A program made the translations under genes and the position numbers. 7,844 nt of DNA from Acidobacteriaceae bacterium (GTDB lineage: Bacteria > Acidobacteriota > Terriglobia > Terriglobales > SbA1): contig JAFAGX010000147.1 of NCBI GenBank assembly GCA_019237515.1, forward strand, positions 1 to 7,844. The letters run 5' to 3'. How positions within the stretch are numbered: the stretch's first letter is position 1; each line of letters begins with the position of its first letter. The notes beneath the pieces are model-generated. The model made no database searches. It was not told the origin of the DNA and worked only from the letters and a program-made list of their open reading frames with translations. Positions 1 to 5,641 of this stretch are shown here, one piece after another.

Positions 1-961
1 CTGGGTGCGCATGCAGGACCAATACGAGTGTTTCTTTTTTATTGCGGATTGGCACGCTCTCACGACGGATTACGCCGACACGTCGCGAATCAAGGAAAAT
101 TCAGTCGATGTACTGCTTGACTGGCTGGCGGCTGGACTCGATCCGGAGCGGTCCACATTGTTTATTCAGTCGCATGTGCCGCAACACGCCGAGTTGCACT
201 TGCTGTTTTCGATGATTACACCACTGGGATGGCTGGAGCGCGTGCCTACATATAAAGAGCAGAAAGAGAACATCAAGGAGAAAGATCTGGGCACGTACGG
301 ATTCTTGGGATACCCCGTGCTGCAGGCGGCAGATATTCTGATATATAAGGGCGATTTTGTTCCCGTGGGCGAAGACCAGGTAGCGCACGTCGAACTAACG
401 CGTGAGGTCGCGCGACGCTTCAATAACTTCTACAACTTCAAGGGTCAGACGGTTTTCCCGGAGCCGCAGCCGCTGCTAACGCCTGCGGCAAAACTTCCCG
501 GAGTTGATGGCCGGAAGATGTCGAAGTCGTACAACAACACCATCATGCTCACGGATCCCGAACCGGTCGTGCGCCAAAAGCTGAAGACCATGGTCACCGA
601 TCCGGCACGCATTCGCCGCAGCGATCCTGGTAATCCTGACCTCTGCCCGGTCGGTGATTTGCACAAAATTTTTAGCGATGCCGGAACCATGGCTAGGGTC
701 AATGAAGGCTGCCGGACAGCGGGAATCGGATGCATAGAATGCAAAAGCTGGGCGGCTGACGCACTGGTTAGCATCTTGAATCCCATGCAGGAGCGGCGCA
801 AGAAATACGAGGACAATCCGCGGCTGGCATGGGATATTCTGGAGGCTGGATCGGCCAAGGCAAGCCACGTGGCGGACGTGACCATGCGCGAAGTGCGGGA
901 AGCCATGGGCATGTCGCGGGAATTTAAGCCTCCAACTCTCGGGCAAAAGGCAACCGATTGA
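1..961 (+). CDS. trpS: Tryptophanyl-tRNA synthetase, 3' part (5'-truncated by the window edge)
   Basis: This enzyme charges tRNA(Trp) with tryptophan in the cytoplasm (class I aminoacyl-tRNA synthetase). The reading frame is already open at base 2 (TGG, Trp) and the visible protein of about 319 residues begins inside the Rossmann fold with WVRMQDQYECFFFIADWHALTT-like sequence. In this family that stretch follows the HIGH-type ATP motif, so the HIGH motif and roughly the first 40-60 residues lie upstream of the window. The second class I signature, KMSKS, is at 515-529. The stretch PVGEDQVAHVELTREVA (from about 364) and GCRTAGIGCIECK (from about 709) are typical of TrpRS. The GTG at 5 and ATG at 11 are internal codons, not starts. 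The TGA stop overlaps the TTG start of scpA, which indicates translational coupling. Identity is very secure; only completeness is limited. Confidence 0.97.
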   Translation, partial: WVRMQDQYECFFFIADWHALTTDYADTSRIKENSVDVLLDWLAAGLDPERSTLFIQSHVPQHAELHLLFSMITPLGWLERVPTYKEQKENIKEKDLGTYGFLGYPVLQAADILIYKGDFVPVGEDQVAHVELTREVARRFNNFYNFKGQTVFPEPQPLLTPAAKLPGVDGRKMSKSYNNTIMLTDPEPVVRQKLKTMVTDPARIRRSDPGNPDLCPVGDLHKIFSDAGTMARVNEGCRTAGIGCIECKSWAADALVSILNPMQERRKKYEDNPRLAWDILEAGSAKASHVADVTMREVREAMGMSREFKPPTLGQKATD

Positions 962-1809
962 GCAGCGAAGCGAAATTACGAGACGGCACAACTGGAGCCG
1001 TCATTGAAACGCAGCGACCCGCTCCCGCCCGCGACAGCGACTTTCCCTTCGCGGTGTCCGTAGCCAGTGTCTACGAAGGCCCCCTCGATCTTTTGCTGGA
1101 TTTGATCCGCAAGCAGGACATTGATATTTATGACATTCCGATCGCGAAGATCACCGCTCAATATCTGGCCTACGTAGAAAAATTGCGTGAGTTGGATGTA
1201 AACGTCGCGGCGGACTTTGTGTATATGACCGCCGTCCTGATTCATATCAAATCGAAAATGTTACTGCCGCGCGATCCGGCAACAGCTTCAGAAGAGCAGG
1301 AAGATCCGCGAGCGGAGTTGGTGAACCGCCTGATTGAGCACGAGAAATTCAAATCAGCGGCCCAGATGCTGATGCAGAAGCAGCAGATTGAAGACGCGGT
1401 GCGCTCGAATCCGGCGATTAAAGAATTCATGGATGCGGAAGGTACCGAACCCGAGATCGCCGCCGACGTGGTGGATCTGGTCAAAACTTTCCAGCAGATT
1501 CTAGACCGTGCGCGCAATCGGCCGATGATTCAGGTGGATGAGGAGCGTGTAACGGTTGGGCAGATGATCGAGTACTTAAAACGAAGGCTCGCGCTGGAAG
1601 ATCGCCCGATCCGGTTGAAGCAGCTGTTGCGCAATATCGAGTCACGCCAGACGCTGGTCTGCGTGTTTCTGGCGCTGCTTGAACTGGTGCGGCTGCAGGC
1701 GATTCAATTGCGCCAAGAACGCCTTTTTGGCGAGATTCTGGTTCGCAAGCACGTGGGATTCGAAGTGATTATGTCGGAACACGCGGGCGTGCGTGACGAT
1801 TGGAAATAA
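958..1809 (+). CDS. scpA: Segregation and condensation protein A (ScpA, kleisin)
   Basis: ScpA is the kleisin that bridges the two SMC heads in the bacterial condensin and works with ScpB in chromosome compaction and segregation. The protein has 283 residues. The kleisin N-terminal signature YEGPLDLLLDLI lies at about 39-50, followed by the helical block that contacts the SMC neck (DFVYMTAVLIHIKSKMLLP, 87-105), a charged linker, and a C-terminal winged-helix region (about 200-283) expected to bind the SMC head. The start chosen is TTG at 958, overlapping the trpS stop (TTGA), with a weak AAAGG 7 nt upstream. It adds about 35 residues of unconserved, polar N-terminal sequence before the domain. 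No in-frame ATG lies before the conserved block; GTG at 1054 is the main alternative and would begin directly at VSVASVYEG. Function is secure, the exact start less so. Confidence 0.95.
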   Translation: MSSEAKLRDGTTGAVIETQRPAPARDSDFPFAVSVASVYEGPLDLLLDLIRKQDIDIYDIPIAKITAQYLAYVEKLRELDVNVAADFVYMTAVLIHIKSKMLLPRDPATASEEQEDPRAELVNRLIEHEKFKSAAQMLMQKQQIEDAVRSNPAIKEFMDAEGTEPEIAADVVDLVKTFQQILDRARNRPMIQVDEERVTVGQMIEYLKRRLALEDRPIRLKQLLRNIESRQTLVCVFLALLELVRLQAIQLRQERLFGEILVRKHVGFEVIMSEHAGVRDDWK

Positions 1810-1811
1810 AA

Positions 1812-1830
1812 TTAGCCAGTTAGCCAGGAG
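1812..1830 (+). promoter_or_regulatory. scpB ribosome binding site on an 8-bp tandem duplication
   Basis: The 33-nt gap between scpA and scpB holds TTAGCCAG twice in tandem (1812-1819 and 1820-1827). The second copy continues into AGGAG (1826-1830), the likely Shine-Dalgarno sequence, 12 nt before the ATG at 1843. That spacing is somewhat longer than the usual 5-9 nt. Confidence 0.6.
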
Positions 1831-1842
1831 TTAGTAGCTGGG

Positions 1843-2547
1843 ATGAGTCTAAAAGCCAAACTGGAAGCGATTATTTACGCCGCGGAAACCCCGGTCACTC
1901 TCGATCACATGATCGGGCTGGTCAAAGATTCTGTGATCAACGACGGAGCGGCAAACGGAACCGAAGTTCAACTGCGCGTCCGCCAGGCTCTGGAAGAGCT
2001 CATTCGCGACTACTACGCACCGGATCACGGAATTGAAATTCGCCAGGTGGCCGGCGGATACCGGATGTCGACAAAACCGGAGCAGCATGATGTGGTGCGG
2101 GATTTCGCCAAAAGTTTGAAACCGCCCATTCGGCTGTCACTGCCCGCTCTCGAAACGTTAGCCGTTATCGCCTACAAGCAGCCGGTCACGGTTCCTGAGA
2201 TCAGCGAAATCCGCGGTGTCGACGCGGGCGGCGTGATTGCCACATTGCTGGATCGAAAATTGATCACGACCGCCGGCCGCAAAGCGGTGATCGGGAGACC
2301 CATTCTCTACAAAACAACCAAAGAATTCCTGCTGCGCTTCGGCCTGAACGACATCAGCGAACTACCGAGCATGGAGGAATTTGAGAAGCTGGTCGCCGAA
2401 TCGTTTCAGAGCGAAATGCTGCCGGGCGAGGAAAAGCCCACCGACGCCAGTCCCCCCGCAGTTCAGAACGCCGTTGCATCGAGTGCCGAAGGAGAAGAAG
2501 TCCCGGTGGTAGTTCCGCATCATGGGGAGAACGATCCGGCCGCATGA
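1843..2547 (+). CDS. scpB: Segregation and condensation protein B (ScpB)
   Basis: ScpB dimerises and wraps the central part of ScpA in the SMC-ScpAB complex. The 234-residue protein has the expected two winged-helix domains: the first at about 1-88 (MSLKAKLEAIIYAAETPVTLD onward, with the GIEIRQVAGGYRMSTKPE wing) and the second at about 95-172. The second carries the family's best conserved stretch, LSLPALETLAVIAYKQPVT (98-116), then EIRGVDAGGVIATLLDRKLI and GRPILYKTTKEFLLRFGL. The last 50 or so residues are a Pro/Ala/Glu-rich, probably disordered tail. The start is ATG at 1843, which places the first helix exactly as in the family. It follows scpA by 33 nt in the same direction, the standard scpAB pairing. 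The TGA at 2545-2547 is followed by an 83-nt gap before rluB. Confidence 0.96.
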   Translation: MSLKAKLEAIIYAAETPVTLDHMIGLVKDSVINDGAANGTEVQLRVRQALEELIRDYYAPDHGIEIRQVAGGYRMSTKPEQHDVVRDFAKSLKPPIRLSLPALETLAVIAYKQPVTVPEISEIRGVDAGGVIATLLDRKLITTAGRKAVIGRPILYKTTKEFLLRFGLNDISELPSMEEFEKLVAESFQSEMLPGEEKPTDASPPAVQNAVASSAEGEEVPVVVPHHGENDPAA

Positions 2548-2577
2548 CTTTTCTGCAAGACATCTTCCGGTAGCGAA

Positions 2578-2604
2578 CAGATTCCTCGCTGCGCTCAGAA
2601 TGAC
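2578..2604. repeat. Dispersed palindromic repeat unit (ATTCTGAGCG...GAGGAATCTG type)
   Basis: On the minus strand this segment reads GTCATTCTGAGCGCAGCGAG followed by GAATCTG. Its core, ATTCCTCGCTGCGCTCAGAAT on the plus strand, is an imperfect dyad: ATTC/GAAT ends and a GC-rich centre whose reverse complement nearly matches itself. From general knowledge, close variants of this string occur as short intergenic repeats in many genomes, notably acidobacterial ones, and give rise to spurious ORFs containing ILSAARNL or ILSEAKNL. That peptide is indeed encoded on the minus strand here. It sits in the gap between scpB and rluB. Only one copy is visible in this window, so its repeated nature rests on recognition. 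No T-tract follows, so it does not look like a classical terminator. Confidence 0.6.
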
Positions 2605-2616
2605 CACTTTATTCTG

Positions 2617-2632
2617 ATAGGCTGGAGCCTAT
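2617..2632 (+). promoter_or_regulatory. Inverted repeat covering the rluB ribosome site and start codon
   Basis: ATAGGCTGGAGCCTAT is a perfect 7-bp inverted repeat (ATAGGCT, AGCCTAT) around a central GG. It includes GGAG (2624-2627), the only Shine-Dalgarno-like sequence for rluB, and the first two bases of its ATG (2631-2633). In RNA the innermost pair would open to leave a 6-bp stem with a 4-nt loop. The GGAG-to-ATG spacing of 3 nt is short. The repeat is seen directly; a regulatory role is inferred. Confidence 0.45.
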
Positions 2633-3401
2633 GCCCGTCGAGCGACTCCAGAAAATCATCGCCGCCGCTGGTATCGCGTCTCGCCGCAAGGCGGAAGATC
2701 TGATCACCAGCGGCCTAGTCGCGGTGAATGGCCGCACAGTTACAGAACTGGGCAGCAAAGCAGATCCGGAACGGGACCATATTCGCGTCCAGGGAAAACT
2801 GCTGCAGGGCGCACAGCGGCATGTATATCTGCTGATGAACAAGCCCAAGGGATATGTCACTACGGTGCGTGATCCCGAAAACCGCCCGACGGTGATGGAA
2901 CTGTTGCGGGGTGTTTCAGCCCGAGTCTATCCCGTGGGGCGCTTGGACTATGGCAGCGAAGGGTTGCTGCTCCTCACCAACGATGGTGCGTTGGCGCATG
3001 CGCTCATGAAAGCCGCGTCGCACGTGCCAAAAACCTATCTGGTCAAAGTTGCTGGCACTCCCACTGAAGAGGCCTTGGCCCGATTACGCACCGGAGTCTC
3101 TATAGCCGTTGATCATCGTAAGAGAGTGAAGACAGCTCCAGCCAAAATCAGGGCGATTCGGGAAGCAGCGAATCCGTGGTACGAAGTAACTCTGATCGAA
3201 GGGAAAAATCGGCAGATTCGACGAATGTTCGAGGAGGTCGGGCACCATGTGGAAAAAATCAAGCGCGTGCGCTACGGACCGCTACAGTTGGATGTCCATC
3301 CTGGCGACTTTCGCAAACTGACTTACGAAGAAGTTGCTCGACTGAAGACCTTAGTCGGACTAGGCAGAGGCCCGGGACGAAAGCCACATGGCCCATCCTG
3401 A
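2631..3401 (+). CDS. rluB: 23S rRNA pseudouridine synthase, RluB/RsuA family
   Basis: A pseudouridine synthase of the RsuA/RluB/RluE/RluF family, which isomerises a specific uridine of ribosomal RNA. The 256-residue protein starts with an S4 RNA-binding domain (ERLQKIIAAAGIASRRKAED, 4-23, to about residue 50). The catalytic domain follows, with motif II GRLDYGSEGLLLLTNDG (103-119); Asp106 is the predicted nucleophile. The family motif GKNRQIRRMFEEVGH is at 191-205, followed by VEKIKRVRYGPLQL. A short Gly/Arg-rich basic tail ends the protein. The ATG at 2631 fits the family because the S4 domain begins at once. RluB (the 23S U2605-type enzyme) is the best guess from the trpS-scpA-scpB context found in many bacteria, but RsuA-like 16S specificity cannot be excluded from sequence alone. 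Its TGA meets the hisC start region. Confidence 0.92.
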   Translation: MPVERLQKIIAAAGIASRRKAEDLITSGLVAVNGRTVTELGSKADPERDHIRVQGKLLQGAQRHVYLLMNKPKGYVTTVRDPENRPTVMELLRGVSARVYPVGRLDYGSEGLLLLTNDGALAHALMKAASHVPKTYLVKVAGTPTEEALARLRTGVSIAVDHRKRVKTAPAKIRAIREAANPWYEVTLIEGKNRQIRRMFEEVGHHVEKIKRVRYGPLQLDVHPGDFRKLTYEEVARLKTLVGLGRGPGRKPHGPS

Positions 3402-3423
3402 AATCATTCATAAATGATTTCGG
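3398..3423 (+). promoter_or_regulatory. Hairpin at the rluB stop / hisC start
   Basis: GAAATCATT (3400-3408) and AATGATTTC (3413-3421) are perfect reverse complements separated by CATA. One T-G wobble (3399/3422) and one C-G pair (3398/3423) extend the stem to 11 pairs. It covers the end of the rluB stop codon and the presumed start of hisC. The stem is AT-rich and no T-run follows, so a terminator is unlikely; a translational or transcription-factor role is conjecture. Confidence 0.5.
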
Positions 3424-4528
3424 CCAGCTCGTCCCCGCATACCTCCGCAGCTTGATTGCGTACACGCCGGGCAAATCCAAACGGCAGGCGCTACTGGAGA
3501 GCAGTGTGGACTGCATTAAATTGGCTTCGAATGAGAATCCGTTTGGGCCATCACCGAAAGCTGTTGGAGCGATGCAAGCTGCGCTCGCGGAATCGAACTT
3601 CTATCCCGATAACGACGTCAGTGATCTGACCCGCAGCCTTAGTGAACGTCACGGGGTTAGCCCAGAAAACATTGTCGTGGCCGCCGGCTCAACCGCGGTA
3701 TTGGAGCTTGTGGCTCGCGCTGTATTGTCTCCGGGGTTGAACGCAGTGACGAGCGAGCGTTCGTTCATCATCTACCCCATCGCGACCGAAGCCGCGGGCG
3801 GAAAGCTGATTCAAGTTCCGATGAGGGACAATGCTTTCGATTTGAGGGCAATCGCTACTGCTGTCGACGTCAACACTCGAATTATCTATCTTGCTAATCC
3901 AAACAATCCGACGGGCACGCTGCTGAAGGCTGCAGAAATCGACCGTTTTCTCGATGATTTACCCGATCACGTCGTTGTAATGCTGGATGAGGCGTATCAC
4001 GACTTCGCCGAGTATTTTGCGAAGCAGCGCGCCACGGATCACCCGCAGGCAATTGATTACGTCAGGCAAGGAAGACGGGTCGTTGTTCTCCGAACTTTTT
4101 CGAAGGCGCACGGGTTGGCAGGTCTTCGGATCGGGTATGGAATTGGCCCCGCTGAACTCATGTCGTATATCGGGAGAATGCGAACCACGTTTTCCGTATC
4201 TTCGATCGCGCAGGCTGCGGCGCAGGCGGCGCTGGACGACAAAGTTCACATTGAAAAGACGCTTCGAAATAACGCCGATCAAGCCGAATACCTGACTCGA
4301 AGTGTAGCGGCGCTGGGCTGTCCAGTCGTTCCGACATGGGCGAATTTCTTATTTTGCGAGTTGGGTGAAGATGCGGCGAATTTTGCGCAGCGGATCCAAA
4401 CCGAAGGTGTGATTATCCGGCCGTTAGCAGCATGGGGTGCACCGAATGCGATCCGGGTTACCATCGGCACGCCGGACCAGAATCAAATCTTTCTGGCGGC
4501 ATTTACGAAGGTGAGCGGACGGCACTAG
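3398..4528 (+). CDS. hisC: Histidinol-phosphate aminotransferase; start codon uncertain
   Basis: A class I/II PLP-dependent aminotransferase that converts imidazole acetol-phosphate and glutamate to histidinol phosphate in histidine synthesis. The family marks are all present. Numbering from CTG 3398 (376 residues), these are ASNENPFGPSP near the N-terminus, NPNNPTGT (167-174), DEAYHDF with Asp197 and Tyr200, the PLP lysine Lys236 in RTFSKAHGLAGLRIGYG, and Arg353 in AIRVTIGTPDQ, the carboxylate-binding arginine. Length fits the family. The start is a real problem: the only in-frame ATG/GTG/TTG upstream is GTG 3176, 226 nt inside rluB, and the next TTG (3452) would cut into the conserved N-terminus. 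CTG 3398, overlapping the rluB stop as CTGA, is given as a placeholder. A +1 frame change from ATG 3388 is the main alternative. It stands alone, without other his genes here. Enzyme identity is secure. Confidence 0.9.
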   Translation: MKSFINDFGQLVPAYLRSLIAYTPGKSKRQALLESSVDCIKLASNENPFGPSPKAVGAMQAALAESNFYPDNDVSDLTRSLSERHGVSPENIVVAAGSTAVLELVARAVLSPGLNAVTSERSFIIYPIATEAAGGKLIQVPMRDNAFDLRAIATAVDVNTRIIYLANPNNPTGTLLKAAEIDRFLDDLPDHVVVMLDEAYHDFAEYFAKQRATDHPQAIDYVRQGRRVVVLRTFSKAHGLAGLRIGYGIGPAELMSYIGRMRTTFSVSSIAQAAAQAALDDKVHIEKTLRNNADQAEYLTRSVAALGCPVVPTWANFLFCELGEDAANFAQRIQTEGVIIRPLAAWGAPNAIRVTIGTPDQNQIFLAAFTKVSGRH

Positions 4529-5555
4529 CGAAGTGTTGGGCCGTGCTCACTTGCGGCAATCGCGCGGCACCAAACAATCCTGCGTCGCTTCCGAGCAGAG
4601 CTCGGGTGACAAGAGTTCTGGTTTTACCGTTTGGTGTGACGTGGGCAGAAGCGCCTTGCTTGTGTGCCGGCTCGGGGGATGTGGCGGCATACACCATGCA
4701 GCGTTGCCGCAGCTCTTCGAAAAGCGACGGAGCGAACGCATCCCAGGCGCTGGAAACGCCTCCGCCGACAACGTACATCGGAAGGTTAAGCCCATTGATT
4801 AAATTCGAGAGGGCGATGCCCAGCGCCCTTCCCACGCGGCGAAAAATTTTCTTGGCTCCTTCATCGCCTTGGATCGCGAGATTGTAAATCGCTTTAGACG
4901 TGAACTCAGGGTTAGAACTGGCGGCGCGCGAAAGCTCTGGCGCGGCGCCGCTGGCAATGGCTTCTCGAGCCATTCGTACAATGGCAGTGGCGGAGGCTAG
5001 AGCTTCGAGACAACCCTGATTGCCACATCCACAGAAGGGACCGTCCGGTTCGACCGTCATATGTCCAAACTCACCAGCCATCCCCGTCATGCCGTGCCAT
5101 ATCCGTCTTCCCAGTACCAGCCCACCGCCAACGCCCGTACCTAAAGTCAGGATGACCATGTCTTCCACCGCTCTGGCCGCACCCAACCAATTTTCACCAA
5201 GGGCAGCAGAGTTCGCATCATTCTCAAGAATCACCTGAGTGCCCAACCGCTTTTCGATCTCGTCTCGCACGGGATAGTCGGTCCAGCCCGGCAGATTAGG
5301 CGATTCGAGAACCATACCTGTCGACATATCGATGATTCCGGGTACTCCAATCCCGATCCCGGTCAGAGGTCCCACTTCCCGATACTTCGCGACCAGTTGC
5401 TGGATCGCATCGCACATGTCGTTGAGAACGAGATCACGGCCCAGCGCGATGCGGGTACCCAGGGTAATTTTCTCCAGCAGTTCACCACTCTGATCGACTG
5501 CTGCAATCCGCAGATTTGTACCGCCGAGATCGACACCGATGGAATAGTCAGGCAT
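4503..5555 (-). CDS. ROK-family glucokinase / sugar kinase
   Basis: A ROK (repressor, ORF, kinase) protein of 350 residues, most likely an ATP-dependent glucokinase that makes glucose 6-phosphate. It has the phosphate-binding loop GVDLGGTNLRIA (7-18), the sugar-binding and catalytic stretch ENDANSAALGE (111-121) with Asp113 as the general base, LGTGVGGG (138-145), and GEFGHMTVEPDG (161-172). The ROK zinc cluster has His165 and CGCGNQGC with Cys175, Cys177 and Cys182, followed by LEA. The second nucleotide loop is YVVGGGVSS near residue 264. There is no N-terminal helix-turn-helix, so it is a kinase and not a NagC/XylR-type repressor. Residues from about 297 hold a polar insert before the final LLGSDAGLFGAARL helix, and a 20-residue tail follows. 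The sugar could be another hexose, such as mannose, N-acetylglucosamine or N-acetylmannosamine. It lies 86 nt downstream of mutM on the same strand and overlaps the hisC 3' end by 26 nt. No strong ribosome site is visible. Confidence 0.9.
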   Translation of the reverse strand: MPDYSIGVDLGGTNLRIAAVDQSGELLEKITLGTRIALGRDLVLNDMCDAIQQLVAKYREVGPLTGIGIGVPGIIDMSTGMVLESPNLPGWTDYPVRDEIEKRLGTQVILENDANSAALGENWLGAARAVEDMVILTLGTGVGGGLVLGRRIWHGMTGMAGEFGHMTVEPDGPFCGCGNQGCLEALASATAIVRMAREAIASGAAPELSRAASSNPEFTSKAIYNLAIQGDEGAKKIFRRVGRALGIALSNLINGLNLPMYVVGGGVSSAWDAFAPSLFEELRQRCMVYAATSPEPAHKQGASAHVTPNGKTRTLVTRALLGSDAGLFGAARLPQVSTAQHFASAVRSPS

Positions 5556-5641
5556 ACGAAACCATCAGAGTAACACTGAGGAATTTAGGTTGTCGATTGG
5601 GAATTTTGTATTAAATCGTTTTCGGCCAAGCTTCAGGGCAG
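5556..5641. other. Intergenic gap between mutM and the ROK kinase
   Basis: These 86 nt are more AT-rich than their surroundings. On the plus strand GGAATTT occurs twice with starts exactly 20 bp apart (5580 and 5600). ATTTA (5583-5587) and TAAAT (5612-5616) are complementary but far apart. I see no convincing terminator, promoter or ribosome site for the kinase, so read-through from mutM is the simplest reading. Confidence 0.35.

Noticed and set aside
445..991. Long minus-strand ORFs opposite trpS (also 101-423)
   Set aside because: They are shadows of a strongly conserved trpS reading frame, with no recognisable domains.
2362..2607. Minus-strand ORF beginning MVILSAARNLF
   Set aside because: It starts inside the dispersed repeat and then runs antisense through scpB. 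It is the usual spurious product of this repeat family.
2601..2623. Rho-independent terminator after scpB
   Set aside because: The repeat's dyad is followed by only three Ts and mixed sequence; there is no proper U-tract.
3176..3397. N-terminal extension of the hisC frame from GTG 3176
   Set aside because: This part is an out-of-frame reading of rluB. It is Arg/Ser-rich, matches no aminotransferase sequence, and the conserved HisC region begins only after rluB ends.
3388..3417. Nine-residue peptide MAHPEIIHK as a histidine leader peptide before hisC
   Set aside because: It has only two separated His codons, not a run, and no terminator-antiterminator pair follows. It is more likely the displaced true N-terminus or a chance ORF.
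4432..4887. Plus-strand ORF of 151 residues across the hisC end and the ROK gene
   Set aside because: It overlaps hisC out of frame and lies antisense to conserved ROK sequence. Its composition is Ser/Arg/Ala-rich with no domain.
5580..5606. GGAATTT direct repeats 20 bp apart as a regulator site for the ROK kinase
   Set aside because: Seven AT-rich bases repeated once in an AT-rich gap are expected by chance, and no promoter is positioned relative to them.
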